64,000 nt of DNA, from contig OZ007516.1 in NCBI GenBank assembly GCA_963931865.1, positions 2,598,744 through 2,662,743 of the forward strand, in the 5' to 3' direction. Below the pieces are notes generated by a model. The model did no database searches. It saw nothing but the letters and a program-made list of their open reading frames with translations, and had not been told where the DNA came from. Source of the stretch: Axinella damicornis. Its lineage: Eukaryota > Porifera > Demospongiae > Axinellida > Axinellidae. Made by a program: the position numbers and the translations under genes. The stretch's first letter is position 1, and the number at the start of each line of letters is the position of its first letter. Of the stretch, positions 21,501-32,753 are shown piece by piece.

Positions 21501-24500
21501 TATGAATCACCTCACTATCTAGTGTCAACCAATGAAGGAGGATATAGATGTTATTTTCTCTTTTGAATTCCAAGGAGGTATGCACCAAGTCATCTGTCTC
21601 AAAAGCTGAAGTTATATACAGCACATTTGCAACCTTATATGGACAAAGGTTCGTGCATTGCCACTGAATAATTAGAAGTACTGTATATAGCTACTGATGA
21701 TGCCTCATACGTTTTCCTCAGGTTTCTCGGCCGTGGTCTGGTAACCATCCCAGACTATGACACCTGGAAGCCCAGGAGAAGTCTCTACGACCCTGCCTTC
21801 GCAAGGAGGTACATGTGTACTACTGCATAGCTACAGTGATGACGTTAGATGCATGGATGAGGTGCTAGCAAAACAATTTCACGGTGAAATTTTTGTGTGG
21901 CTACCTGTGAATTTGTGGTGGAAAGCATGTGGCCACATACACAGACTCATATTTTCTATGGCTTAAGTACTGTGTGGGGATTGACCCCTAATAATTGAAT
22001 TTGACCTCAAGGGCCACTGTTGGTACTGGTAAGGTTACGGGATCCCTGCGTGCGGATACGTGCACCAATTAAGTGCTATTTCATAGTTTAAAGCCGTGTG
22101 ATCCGACTTGGACTTGGAAGACCGTATTGAAATAGGCACAAACAGTATAGAATGACCGGACAAAGCATTTTTGTAAATACTGATGACCGTTCCGAAGTTA
22201 TACGACGCTGTATTCCAAAGGGGAATCAAGATGGCAGTTATTCGCACTGTTCTTTCGAAGACTGTTCAACCTAGCCACAAAACGCTTCCGTCCTGCGTGT
22301 CTCCCAACAGTAGAGTCATGTTGCTGGCGGTCTTCACCCTTGGTGAATAGTTTGCTGGAATTGATTTAACCAGCGTGCAATGGCTACAGTGTGAGCTGCT
22401 GTAATGATGTTTACTCGGCATGTTGACTACCCTCCCTGCTTTGTGTCGAGTAAGTTTGATTTCACTATAGCTTACTTTCTGTGCGAGAAAAATGGGGTTG
22501 AACAAATTGTCAGGCCACGCCCACTGTATGATGAGCCCGTAACATTAATGTGTGCTGTGTTAGTATGTTAGTCTGGCCCCTGAGGAGCGAATGCTGTGCA
22601 TGGGAGGGGAGCACCTACGAACGTGATGTGCGCTGAATGCATGAAAATGTGTTGTCTTGGGGGAAGGAGTTCGTAGTTTGTCCACCATACCTCTGTGTAT
22701 CTCTGATTGTGTCTATAGTTACCTGAAGAGCCTAGTGCCCACCTTCAACGAGTGTGTGGACCAGTTTCTGGAGAGCCTCAGACTTCATGCTGATGGCCGG
22801 ACACCAGTTCCCATGAAGGACAAGTTTGCTGCCCTGACTCTGAATGTCATTAGCAAGGTAAGTGCATGCCCCTTGTCTTCAACAGATCACTGGTGACACA
22901 GTTAATGACAGGAGTTTGTGATGTCACGCTTTTAGGTGGCGTTTGGCACAGACTTTACCAAGACCTGGTCGGAAAAGTCTCTAGGACTTAAGTATGCCAA
23001 GGGGAATGGAACACTGTCCTTCTTAATCAGGCTTACAGTTGAAGGTATTCAAGCAAGCTTCCGGAATCCTATTTTGAAGGTATGATATTTCATTACTTGC
23101 ATGAGCAGTTCAGCTCTCTACATTGTAATTATGCTGTAAGAGGGATTCCTCAATTCTCCCCCTTAAGTATATGCACCCAAACAAAGTACGAGGTTACAGA
23201 GAGGCAGTGAGAGCCATCAGGACAATCGGCAGGGATTGCATCCAGAAGAGGATTGCAGCCATTCAGAACAGAGAGCAAGTTCCCGATGACATTCTCACAC
23301 ACATCTTGCAGATCACTAGTTAGTTTGCCGGTGTTTGGATGCTTGATCTCTTGCATGCAGGTGTTCACTGTATTTGTTTCTTCCCTACAGCCAAGGAGGA
23401 AAATGTCGACATTGAAGATTTGATTGATGACTTTGCTACTTTCTATATTGCTGGTAACGGCTTCCTTTGTAACTACAATGGCATGACAAACTCTAGCTGT
23501 ACACGTATGACAGTTGCCTGGTTTAAAGCCAGGTACATCTGATACGATTATAGTAGACAATCGTGAACAGACTATATTACTAGCAAGATAAGGGCTGCAA
23601 TGTGCACAAGTCCTAGCCTCGTTCCCAGGCTCCTCCCCAGCTTCTTTTAGCATACTGTACAGTATGCGGCAAAAAGCTGGGGAGGAACGAGTCTGGGAAC
23701 GAGGCTACACAACTTCTATGATCAGAGACAAGGGCCTGGATTCATATCCATTCACAGATACTTGCTATAGAGATGGTGTATCACATTGTGTAGACATTTT
23801 TTCATTTCCTGACAGGACAGGATACTACTTCTACTGTTCTCACGTTCTCGCTGGTTCTCCTGTGCCAGCATCCGGATATTCTGGAGAGGTAGATACATTG
23901 GTTACATGCAGAATAGTCCAACAGTATGTCCTGTCAATGTCAAGGTTGTATGTTTGCAGAGTGTTTGCTGAAATATCAGAAGTGCTGGGTGAAAGAGAGG
24001 AGGTTACCTCCAAAGACCTTGAAGAGCTCCACTATCTTGAGCAGGTATGTAGCTACTTGATGCTTGGTAGTGTGTCAGTGTGATTAGACTAATACTTCTT
24101 GTTTAAGGTCTTCATGGAGTCCTTGAGGTTGTACCCACCAACGGGCGGTGCACTCCATAAGCAAGCTCCAAAAGGGCTGAAACTCAGCAACTATGATATT
24201 CCTGAAGGGACAATAGTTATGGTGAGTAAGGTTGCTTCATTGTGAGCATCCTATCTGTAAATGCGGAACTGACGAGCACTGCCATCATCAAAGTTACTCC
24301 GTGATCGCACCGTCAGCTCACCCATTTGAGTCCGTTGTGGGAACGCTTCACTTTGGAATATTATGCTATTTCGTGTGCAGACGACACCTACAGGCACTCC
24401 TCTAAGTAGTGGAATTGCCGAAAAAGCCAAGATTTAATACGAAACTTCCCACCACGGACTCGAACGGGTGAGCAGATGGTGTTGACACGGAGATGCTCTG

Positions 24501-25287
24501 ACAGTTACAATGCCTGCTCCCAGTCCCATATCTTCTCAAAGTGTGCTATGTTACTATAGTGTCCCCAGTCTCCATAACTAAAGTCTATAGCCAACCTGAA
24601 GTGTTTGAGGTTGCACAGGGCATTTGCATGGTTTTCACCTGTGGATGAAAGGGTTTTGTCATTTCTCTGGATCCAGGTATCTAGCATGGTATCTTCCTAT
24701 TCCCCTGAATTCTTTGAGGACCCTCTGATCTTCAACCCAAGCCGCTTTGACCCAAACAGGCAAAGGTACAATAGCTTGCCACCCCTAATGTAAATAACAC
24801 TGTTCAGTTCAATGGGACTTTCCTGTCATGCAGGCCAAGTCCCTTTGTCTACTTTCCGTTCGGCCTTGGCCATCGCTCCTGCATCGGCAAAGTATTTGCA
24901 ATGGTACGTTATAATGTTGGAATCAAGGGCCTCAATGAGCTCTTGACAGTACTATAGCCTCAAGACTATTAAAGGGCCAAGAACGTCAAACCAAAGTTAT
25001 ATAGTGGTCTAACCCACAAATCTTGAATATGCCCTCCTCTAACTGACATCATCACTCTTAAGATGTGCTCCAGCATTTGATTTGTGGGTTAGACCACTCT
25101 GGTTGTTGGCCCTTCTACTGTTATCTTGCTCTATCCATCCTACCAACAGATGGAAGCTAAAGCAATCATGTCTCGGCTGCTGCAGCAGTTCCGAGTCAGC
25201 CTGCCAGAAGGATACAAGCTTCATGTAGAGGCTAAAGGCAGTGTGCAACCTAAGGGCCCTGTTCCGTGCACTCTGGTGCCCGTTTAA
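18594..25287 (+). CDS. Cytochrome P450, CYP46-like (copy C), 15 exons
   Basis: Exons: 18594-18727, 19905-19985, 20877-20958, 21575-21648, 21722-21808, 22719-22857, 22936-23079, 23168-23318, 23391-23453, 23816-23888, 23960-24044, 24108-24221, 24677-24765, 24834-24903, 25150-25287. All junctions are GT-AG and in phase, for 507 residues. The N-terminal anchor is nearly identical to copy B over LLFVAWLALTVYLYLVHRR. Motifs: AGQDTT in the I-helix, ESLR in the K-helix, PSRF and heme loop FGLGHRSCIG. Exons 2, 7 and 12 are one to two codons longer than in A, and exon 4 (EVCTKSSV...) has diverged. It lies in direct tandem behind B. Several introns contain transposon relics and one SINE. Sterol 24-hydroxylase-like by similarity; it looks functional. 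Confidence 0.88.
18979..19289 (-). mobile_element. tRNA-derived SINE
   Basis: Read on the minus strand, the head is tRNA-like: an A box TGGCCTAGCAGTTA, an anticodon-like ACTGCTAA, and a perfect B box GGTTCGAATCC. A conserved body containing GGATGTAAAGCCGTTGG follows, then a tail of TAAAA/TAAAT units (about 18980-19008). CCAAAATT at 18971-18978 and 19290-19297 forms a plausible target-site duplication. It lies in the first intron of P450 C. Confidence 0.8.
20489..20841. mobile_element. Possible hAT-like non-autonomous element
   Basis: The ends CAGAGGCGGCGCTGCCGG and CCGCTGCCGCCCCTG are imperfect inverted repeats beginning with CAG, and CAG(A/G)GGCGGC is typical of hAT ends. No clean 8-bp target duplication was found. 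The end lies only 35 bp before exon 3 of P450 C. Confidence 0.4.
22571..22678. repeat. Dispersed repeat shared by introns of copies C, D and E
   Basis: The segment from GTCTGGCCCCTGAGGAGCG to GTTGTCTTGGGGGAA recurs at 40053-40158 and 50023-50108. In C it lies just before exon 6; in D and E it is in a different intron and the opposite orientation relative to the gene. It is therefore a mobile or dispersed sequence, not a conserved intron. Its boundaries are unclear. Confidence 0.6.
23614..23707. mobile_element. 94-bp palindromic TAGCC element
   Basis: TAGCCTCGTTCCCAGGCTCC pairs with an inverted end GTCTGGGAACGAGGCTA, and an inner hairpin is centred on CATACTGTACAGTATG. The flanks CACAAGTCC and CACAACTTC match at 7 of 9. 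It closely resembles the copy at 36324-36413. Located in intron 9 of P450 C. Confidence 0.8.
24269..24504. mobile_element. Inverted-repeat element in intron 12 of P450 C
   Basis: CTCACCCATTTGAGTCCGTT near the left end is matched by the inverse of AACGGGTGAG plus GACTCG near the right. The extremes are CTGACGAGCA and TGCTCTGACAG. The repeats are imperfect and no clear target duplication is visible. No coding content. Confidence 0.55.
24972..25114. mobile_element. 143-bp foldback element, AAGGGCCAA ends
   Basis: Left AAGGGCCAAGAACG and the block GTGGTCTAACCCACAAATC are mirrored by GATTTGTGGGTTAGACCAC and GTTGGCCCTT at the right. It occupies most of the last intron of P450 C. Confidence 0.65.
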
Positions 25288-26529
25288 CTGTAATTAGCAG
25301 CTGTATGCATACACTGCTAGATCATCTCATGTATGGCTAGCAAGAACAATTGTACAATTGTATAAGTATTGAGCAGATTTTGGAGATAGTTGAAGATGAT
25401 CAACTTACCGACTCGATGAGAGATCTATTGAATCATGCAAGGTATAGCTATATATACCTATAAGATTCAAACTTGAGTAAGATATGACATGTGCACGTGC
25501 AGTGCAATATAGCTGGCTCCACAACTTTAGAACAGTTCCGAACACTGAATCAAAAACACCATCAGACATGAAATTTCCCAAGAACATTGACAAAAGGAGA
25601 CACTCAAGTGCCAATGTACACAGCCTACTGATCAGTGATGATAAAAGCAGTGTTTCAGATATTCTCCCTGAAGACCTCCCATCAGTCACTTCCTAACTCG
25701 ATTTCGTACACCCTCTGCTGGAGGATTTGGAAACTCCACAGCTGATACGTATCCTCTGACGACAGCCTGGGGGGTGCAGTGGCAGGAGGAAGAACGGAGC
25801 CATGGGCTGCTTCAGGCCAAACACAGATCCTATGATTGAGACAATTTCAGAGATGATGTCTCCAGCTCAAACATTATTGGAGAACTGTTCATGGTGAGTC
25901 TTGAATGTTCCGTATACACTCTTCTCCAGACAGTGGTGTTCAGGACGACTTCACAACTCCTGTGACCATTAGGACACAGACTGGACATGCAACAGACGGA
26001 CAGCCACCCCAGCCCCAACCTGCACTCACATTCAAGTCCTTCCATGCTCTGACACTCCTTTTTTATAGTTTGATATAATATTATAGCAATGTTTCAATGA
26101 ATCTCTTCTGTGTACATTTCCTGACAGTAGCTAGCATTTCATACGGTATTATTTAGCTAAATAAATCTCTTTCATGTAGCTACCTATTTGTATGACTTGT
26201 GCGTTATGTGTGATTCAAAATCACTTCCGTTAAAGCTGATTGCTTGCAACAGCTAGTAGTTTCATTCTCTATGGTAGAGAGCAGTACGTATATGGGTGTG
26301 GAAGATTGAATATGATGCATGAGTGATGTATCCCAGGCCATACGTGTAGCTCTCATCAACACTTATGCTATTGGGTACATGTAATAATTATCAGGAGGCG
26401 AGCCAATAATTAGTCAAACCCAGGCTAATAATAAGACCGTAGATCCAACTCCACCCTAATGCTAAGTAAGCCACATGTCCTAGCTATAGGCATAATAATA
26501 ATTCTGGTTCTCAGCCCTTCATATTATAA
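25288..26529. other. 3' flank of P450 C with possible unassigned exon
   Basis: This should contain the 3' untranslated region of copy C. An open stretch at about 25531-25696, after an acceptor-like AACAG, reads as a Ser-rich hydrophilic C-terminus (SVSDILPEDLPSVTS) and ends in TAA; I could not link it to other exons or recognise it. AATAAA-like signals occur near 26160. No mobile-element ends were identified. Confidence 0.35.
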
Positions 26530-26985
26530 TAGTTCCACATTCATTATGCAAAAAAAAAATTGAAGGAGAAAAAAAAAGCCTAGCAGCCTTCCCTCCATGC
26601 CAAAGGAAAACCAAAAGAACCAGAAAAAAAAAGGACAAACCAAAAAAAAAAGGAAGAAAAAAAAACAACCTAGCAGCAACCCATCCCTCCGTGACAGGTC
26701 AGACACCGAAGTGGCAGCCTCAGGAGCGCTGGATAGGCGGTCCTGGAATCACAGGAGGCTAACCTGCTTTCAACCAGAACACCTTTAGCTTCGGTGGTCA
26801 GATGGGAACCGGCGTACTCGAGCTGCTAGGCGGGGAAGTCGAGAACCGGTATGTACGGAGTGGCCCAGACTCGTACTCGGTTATTGGGGAGACGAACACT
26901 CAACCCCCAGGCTGTAAAGCAAGTGCTTAGCGAGTGTGCCATCCCGACATCCCGCCAAAACTTGGTACAAATTCAATACTATATA
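26530..26985 (-). repeat. Degenerate tRNA-like SINE region with A-rich tracts
   Basis: On the minus strand, GGGATGGCACACTCGCTAAG followed by GGGTTGAGTGTTCGTCTCC resembles A and B boxes of a tRNA-derived SINE head. Downstream in that direction are long T tracts (A tracts on plus, 26547-26663). A short duplicated block CTAGCAGC...CCCTCC flanks these tracts. The tail structure and boundaries are not clean. Confidence 0.4.
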
Positions 26986-27071
26986 TATATATATAAATTT
27001 TAATGACAATGGAAGGCCGGGGGACCCATATGTCAAGAGTACAGATAAATACATATACAAATACACACTTG

Positions 27072-30000
27072 CTAAAGTGAAAGTTTACGTTTTCTCATGA
27101 AAGTCTGGTACACAAACACACCTGTGAGCCAAATGATATGAACATCCTTAGAGTGCAAGATAAATATTAGCTTGTCAATAGAGCTCATGTGGGGAAAGGA
27201 ACTGTTCAGGGATCTGCAGCAGTTAAATAGTTGGTCTCTGTAATGGCCTCGCCACAACCGGCAGGTGATCAGAAAATGAGTTTCATCCTCAATTTCGATA
27301 CAACTTGGACAGAGGCGTTCCTCCAGTGGAGTAGGTTTAGGGAGGGAGTATCGGCCAGTTTCAATCCTTAATGAGTGGGAACTAGATCGCAGTCTAGCCA
27401 GTTGTATACGAATATGTCTTGGGAGGTTGAGGTATGGTTCAAATTCAAGCCTTGTTTTGAACAAACGGTATGTTCTCAATTTTCTGGATGTGGCCAGATC
27501 ACTTAACCATTGTTGTTGATATTGGTCCCAAAGTCTTTGCGTAAGCTTTTCAATGAATAGGTCATGTGGAATACTGTCTGGGTTGTTCCAGATATGGGAA
27601 AAACCTGCTTTGTCGAGCACTGTCTTGACTGTCTGTGCCCACTGACTGGGCTGCTCACAAATATTTAGTTGATACGCTTCCTGCAATAATGGAGGGATGT
27701 CCCAGTGTGTTGAAATACGTAGCCAATACTTTACCATAGCAATCTTTCTTCTGTTCTCCAGGGGACACCTACCAAGATCTCCATATACTGCTGCATTGCA
27801 AGCAGACGTTGGCAGCCCAAGAGCAAACTTACAGAACCGTTTATGAACTTTTTCCATTTCCTCTGCTTTGTCAGAGGCCCAGACTTCACATCCATATTCT
27901 GTAATGGGGCGTACTAGTGTATCAAATAGGTAAAGTAGTGTTGTTGGTTTAGGATGACCGAGGTGCATTGAAGTCTTTATCAAGGAGAAGGTGGCCTTAT
28001 TAGCCTGGGATGCCAAGATCGAAATGGCTGGCTTCAGAGACCCATTTGCTGACAAGAGGACACCCAGGTATTTGTATTCTGATGCAATGGTAATGGGTGA
28101 TCCACTCAAATGGAACATGTGGGACATTGTTGTTCTTTGCCGTGAGAAGCAGACAACCTTGGTTTTCGTTAAATTTACTTGGAGGCTCCATTTTAGGCAG
28201 TACTTGGACAGGCTGTTTATGGAAGACTGGAGTGCCTCAGGAGATTCAGAGAGAAGAACCAGGTCATCTGCAAAGAGTAGGAGTCGTAACTTAGAATGCA
28301 TGAGATCAACACCTCCGGCCTCATCTGCTTCTAGGTGCTGTTCCAAATCAGCAATAAACAAATTGAACAGTAGGGGACTGAGGTTACACCCTTGACGGAC
28401 ACCTTTTCTACATGGGAAGTGAGAGGAGATCTCAGTTCCCAGCTGAACTACTGATATGGCATTCGCATACATACTTTGAAGCAGGGTGAGTATCATATTG
28501 CTAACTCCCAGCGATGCTAGCTTGGTCCATAGGGCACCATGACTTATTGAATCAAAAGCCTTCTTGAAATCCACAAAGCAGGCAAATAAAGGTTTGGCTT
28601 TCTTCCTGTAGGATTGGATAACTGAGTTTAGGATAAATATTGGATCAGTCGTTCTTCGGCCATGTCGGAAGCCAAACTGTGTTTCATTTATAACATTTGT
28701 TGTTTCAGCCCAATCTAGCAGTCTGGCCCTTATGATGGCAGTAAAAATCTTGCCCATGACACTGAGGAGGGTAATGCCTCGGTAGTTGCTAGGGTCCTGT
28801 TTTTCACCACTCTTGTGAATAGGTTTGATAACACCGATGCTCCATGTTGGGGGGTAGATGCCTGAGGTTAACACCTGATTGAAAATGTCTCTAAGGAAAA
28901 AGACCAGCCGAGAGTCAAAGAGCTTAAAAAAGGCTGGCGTTAAGCCATCCCAACCAGGTGCTTTGTGAGATTTGAGTTGTGCAATTGCCGACTCTACTTC
29001 TTCCATTGTAATGGGAGAGTCCGTCGATGGATTTCCCAGTCTGCTTCCTCCCGGAGTGACCTGGCTATCCAGTGGGGCTGGGCCGAGATTGAGCTCCTCA
29101 AAATGTGTTTTCATTGCATCCAGAGGGATAGGGATACGTTCAGGTGTTTGCTGCCCTGAGGCTCTACGGACCCATTTCCAAAAGGTGTGAGGGCTCCTCA
29201 TTCTAAACGACTCCAACTCATCATGGAGATTCAAAGCTGCTTGGCGTTTTTTCCTTCGGACCATGGCCTTGTAACTCTTTCTGGCTGTTAAGTACTTATC
29301 TTTTGTCCACAGGTCGTCTGCCTTAGATTTAAACAACTTTCCCAACTTCCTTGTTAATCGTTTTTGTTCCTTACATTCATGATCAAACCAAGAGTTTCTG
29401 GGAAATTTCTTATTTGTTCTAGTAGGGCGTTTGTTTGCATGTTTTCCCAGGACATCTTGAAGGAGGTTTGTAAAGTGTGATACCGTTTCTTCTACTGGTC
29501 TCGAATTGATAGCAGAGGAGAGTTCGACAAGTTTGGATTGGAAGCCAGTAGTGTTCAGTTCTGCTGCTACTTTCTCTTCGACTTCCTCTGACCATGAAAA
29601 GGAAGAGAGTGAGAGAGATGGTTCCGAAGTTAGTGGGTGACTGGCCTCATATCTGCCAAGGAGGTCAAAGAGCATATCCTCTGAGGTGTTCTGGAGGTTA
29701 TGCAAATACACCATTGAGTCCTTTCCGCAGACAATGCTGGTACTCACTGAGCAGTGATCAGACAGAGTGGAGATTTCATCTATCTTAAAGTTGGAAATTC
29801 GCTTCAGCAGGTTTTCTGATACGATCGTATAGTCAACTACACTGTTTCCTCGTGGTGTCATACATGTAAACAGACCCTTCTCCTGGTCCTCACCTCTTCG
29901 ACCATTCAAAATCCTGAGTCTAGCACTTTGGCAAATGTCGACAAGCTCATAGCCATATGCATTGTGGTGACTGTCTTGGGAAGTTCGTTGGACACAGGAA

Positions 30001-30572
30001 TCGGTTATGTAGTCGGGCGGGAGTGGGATGTGGTCACATGAATCATGAGGGACGAAGTCAGATAATCCACCAGTGCGTGCATTGAAGTCACCTGTTAGCA
30101 TTATATCACCATTTGTTGCAAAGTGAGCAATCTCTTGTCTTAGGATGTTCCAAATGTTATCACGAGATGTTTTGTGGCATGATCTCTCCGGGGTAATATA
30201 GGCAAGACATATGAAAAGGTCTTTATGAAGCCCAAAAAACTGAGCCTGTAATTTCAACCAAATCCTATCCGCGATCGGATTATTGTCATGAACAAATTCA
30301 ACTCCATCGGACAAGTCCTCACGAATATAGCAAAGCAATCCGCCTGAACCTCTCTTACATCTCTTGTTGTGCGAGTGTCTGCAAACCTTGTGCAGGGTAA
30401 AACCCTTCAGATTGAAATTGAACTGATTACTGGGTTTCAACCAGGTTTCACACAAGAAAATAAAATCGTATTCTTTGACCTGATCATAAAGGTCAACTAA
30501 CTTATCAACCGTTAGGCCATTGATATTCCATGTGCATATGTTTAGTGCATGAAGAGCCCCCCGGCCTGATAC
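27072..30572 (-). CDS. LINE ORF2: endonuclease plus reverse transcriptase
   Basis: The open frame begins directly after the ORF1 TAG and runs 1166 codons. The apurinic-type endonuclease shows WNINGL, CETW, GDFNARTG and SDHCSV, the expected catalytic positions. The reverse transcriptase shows NYRGITLL, FVDFKKAFD, GVRQGCNLSPLLF and the FADD active site. The C-terminal part has a CPSC...HFL..C zinc-knuckle-like segment. There is no ATG before WNINGL: the first 39 codons after the TAG lack one, yet they contain the essential endonuclease N-terminus. Translation therefore probably depends on readthrough, reinitiation or a non-AUG start. Confidence 0.88.
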   Translation of the reverse strand, partial: VSGRGALHALNICTWNINGLTVDKLVDLYDQVKEYDFIFLCETWLKPSNQFNFNLKGFTLHKVCRHSHNKRCKRGSGGLLCYIREDLSDGVEFVHDNNPIADRIWLKLQAQFFGLHKDLFICLAYITPERSCHKTSRDNIWNILRQEIAHFATNGDIMLTGDFNARTGGLSDFVPHDSCDHIPLPPDYITDSCVQRTSQDSHHNAYGYELVDICQSARLRILNGRRGEDQEKGLFTCMTPRGNSVVDYTIVSENLLKRISNFKIDEISTLSDHCSVSTSIVCGKDSMVYLHNLQNTSEDMLFDLLGRYEASHPLTSEPSLSLSSFSWSEEVEEKVAAELNTTGFQSKLVELSSAINSRPVEETVSHFTNLLQDVLGKHANKRPTRTNKKFPRNSWFDHECKEQKRLTRKLGKLFKSKADDLWTKDKYLTARKSYKAMVRRKKRQAALNLHDELESFRMRSPHTFWKWVRRASGQQTPERIPIPLDAMKTHFEELNLGPAPLDSQVTPGGSRLGNPSTDSPITMEEVESAIAQLKSHKAPGWDGLTPAFFKLFDSRLVFFLRDIFNQVLTSGIYPPTWSIGVIKPIHKSGEKQDPSNYRGITLLSVMGKIFTAIIRARLLDWAETTNVINETQFGFRHGRRTTDPIFILNSVIQSYRKKAKPLFACFVDFKKAFDSISHGALWTKLASLGVSNMILTLLQSMYANAISVVQLGTEISSHFPCRKGVRQGCNLSPLLFNLFIADLEQHLEADEAGGVDLMHSKLRLLLFADDLVLLSESPEALQSSINSLSKYCLKWSLQVNLTKTKVVCFSRQRTTMSHMFHLSGSPITIASEYKYLGVLLSANGSLKPAISILASQANKATFSLIKTSMHLGHPKPTTLLYLFDTLVRPITEYGCEVWASDKAEEMEKVHKRFCKFALGLPTSACNAAVYGDLGRCPLENRRKIAMVKYWLRISTHWDIPPLLQEAYQLNICEQPSQWAQTVKTVLDKAGFSHIWNNPDSIPHDLFIEKLTQRLWDQYQQQWLSDLATSRKLRTYRLFKTRLEFEPYLNLPRHIRIQLARLRSSSHSLRIETGRYSLPKPTPLEERLCPSCIEIEDETHFLITCRLWRGHYRDQLFNCCRSLNSSFPHMSSIDKLIFILHSKDVHIIWLTGVFVYQTFMRKRKLSL

Positions 30573-31424
30573 CTAATTAGAAGGCAGTAAGTTCCCGATC
30601 AGATCCGCATCAATGGGCTGGCGGTCGGCAAAAAGTTTCCCACTTGAGATTGTAATTCTCTTGCCTCTGAAATCAGGTAATTCCATTAACTGTTTCCTCA
30701 TGGCTCTCAGTTTTTTTTCCTCCTCCTGTTGGGCCTTAGTCAAGTCATTATTCAGGTAAATCTTGGTTCCGGCTAATTTGACTCTATTGGACATGATTTG
30801 TTTCTTTGTCGACATAGAGTCCAGCGCCACCAGGACCGGCCTGGGTCTTGATCCATGAGGCACTGACCTCTTTCCCAGGCGCTTAGATGACGCAATGCTG
30901 ATGTTTGACAGTCCAAGCTTTTCCGCAAAGAGTGAGGCAACACGTTCATTGACAATTTCCTCTCCAACCGGCTCGTCCAACCCCATAATCACCACATTTT
31001 TTGCCCTATTAGACCTCTCAGTTAGTTCCAGCAGCTTTTGTTGGTTTGATAGAGTAGCTGAAATAGTTTCCACTTTAGCGCGGAGGCTGGCCATGTGGTT
31101 TTCCGTCGTAGGTATATTTGGCTCAGATGGGATTGGTGGGGTGGTTAGAGATTGAGCTTCCACCTGATTCTCCAGATGGGTGATGCGTTCACTTTGTTCT
31201 TGAATTTTCTTTCGCAGGTCCTTGGTTAAATTTTTGTGCCTTGTGTCCTGATCCCTCATTTCTTGGGAGAGCCCATCTATCCTGGCACACAGCTTGTCGA
31301 TCATTCTCCATAGTTGACCATTGTAAGGTCCATCACCTGCACTGTCTGAAATATGTGTAGACACACTGGCACCTGTTCCCGGTACTGGGGACTCTGTGTA
31401 CACTTCATGCAGATTTTGAGACAA
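30573..31424 (-). CDS. LINE ORF1: coiled-coil RNA-binding protein
   Basis: 284 codons including TAG. The N-terminal half has coiled-coil heptads (MIDKLCARIDGLSQEM, then ERITHLENQV). The C-terminal half has an RRM-like core (NVVIMGLDEP, RPVLVALDS, KIYLNNDLT). This matches nucleic-acid-chaperone ORF1 proteins of LINEs. The frame opens at a TTG; the first in-frame ATG is about 40 codons in, so the start is uncertain. Its TAG is directly followed, in the same frame, by ORF2. Confidence 0.8.
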   Translation of the reverse strand: MSQNLHEVYTESPVPGTGASVSTHISDSAGDGPYNGQLWRMIDKLCARIDGLSQEMRDQDTRHKNLTKDLRKKIQEQSERITHLENQVEAQSLTTPPIPSEPNIPTTENHMASLRAKVETISATLSNQQKLLELTERSNRAKNVVIMGLDEPVGEEIVNERVASLFAEKLGLSNISIASSKRLGKRSVPHGSRPRPVLVALDSMSTKKQIMSNRVKLAGTKIYLNNDLTKAQQEEEKKLRAMRKQLMELPDFRGKRITISSGKLFADRQPIDADLIGNLLPSN

Positions 31425-31688
31425 TGGGAGTGATACTTAAACCCCAAACCGGAAGTAGCCGGTCGCGCATGCGCATATAACTTCCCGCCAAATTTTGTTG
31501 AAATTCCTGGTGCGCGCGCCATAAACACAGCTCCAGTGGCACGTGGGAAGGCGGAATAGGACCTCAGCTCAAGTACTTCGAGCATGTGCGACTCACTTCG
31601 CAGACAAGTCTCAGGCTGGCTCTTCTGAACAAGCTGCAATGAAACTGCTTGACTCTGTAAGTCGGCAGACACGGCTATGTACTTGTAC

Positions 31689-31735
31689 TAGTCTCGGAAC
31701 CAGACCCTTCGCGCGGGGGTCTGGTTCCGAGACTA
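31689..31735. mobile_element. 47-bp palindrome with TAGTCTCGG ends
   Basis: TAGTCTCGGAACCAGACCC pairs with GGGTCTGGTTCCGAGACTA around a small CG-rich loop. The ends resemble the long element at 40854-41475. GCTATGTAC occurs shortly before and directly after, hinting at an imperfect target duplication. Confidence 0.7.
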
Positions 31736-32650
31736 GCTATGTACATGAGTTTTCACCCTTCAGGCACCCACCCACTCCACCCTTCCTGCTTGTGCGTAGT
31801 CTGGTTCAGACTAGCTCATACAGAACCTATCAGCATTAAACACTCCTTGAGTAGCTTTTGGTGGGCCATTTCTTTCCTGTGTTGCATTAATGGACCGAGA
31901 AAACTTGCCTTGTAGCCGGAATGGATGAACAAGTTTAAGTGCTGTGCGTTTATTGCATCTATAGGCTATATAAACCTCCAGAGAGTGAAAATTGATCACA
32001 TAATAGGTTAGCCTCATTCCGGCCTGGGAACGGGACTAATAAATGGGTAGAAGTCTAAGAATGAACCCCATGCGCATGCACACAGCAAGGGTAGAGCGAT
32101 TGGTTTGTGTCTGTGGAGCGTACAAAAATCAGCAGTTTGAGCAGGAAAGGCCTTGTTGAAGGTTTAATTCAGAGGAGAAGTGTCAAACTGGAAGTAACCT
32201 GTTGCGCATGCACGCAGGCTGACCTTTGAACCTTCGAGCGAAAAATGGTGACCGTGTCCAAGCTCGTTAAGGTCTTTGGTTTGTAGCAGTTTGCTACGTA
32301 GTATTACTGTGCTCTTAGCAGCATGGAATCACTAACGAAGTTTGGAGTCAACATTGAACTGAGTTGGCGAGTAGAGTAAGCCGGGCAGGCGAAAAGAAGC
32401 GTGTGGGGTCCGAAACTTCCAAGACATTGGTCTTACTTTGCTTCTGTTACGAGGAAGAATGTGCTGCCACTGAAAGAAACGTTTTTGGAGGATGTCTGGG
32501 TTTTGGTGAGTGTCATCAGCGAGAAGAAAGTAGTCCCTAGTTGTCTGCTTAAACAAAGGAAAGCAGTACAGAGGCATGGCTTTGTAGCATAGATAATAGA
32601 GCCATGGCTCTATTTGTAGTCAGGAGAAGACAGCAGGGAATGCGAAGAGC

Positions 32651-32654
<4 letters not shown>

Positions 32655-32685
<31 letters not shown>

Positions 32686-32716
32686 GCACATGCACACACA
32701 CACACATATGCACATG

Positions 32717-32753
<37 letters not shown>

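Larger units (their letters stand above)
26986..31530 (-). mobile_element. Full-length-looking LINE retrotransposon (CR1/L2-like)
   Basis: Two intact ORFs are followed by a short 3' region ending in ATTAAAATTTATATATATA, a simple-repeat tail typical of CR1/L2-type LINEs rather than poly(A). The 5' limit is approximate; the sequence upstream of ORF1 holds CCGGAAGT-like and CGCATGCG motifs that may belong to the internal promoter. Both enzymes have their catalytic motifs and no frameshift was seen, so the copy is young or still active. Clade assignment is by the look of the RT and tail, not by phylogeny. No target-site duplication was identified. Confidence 0.8.
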
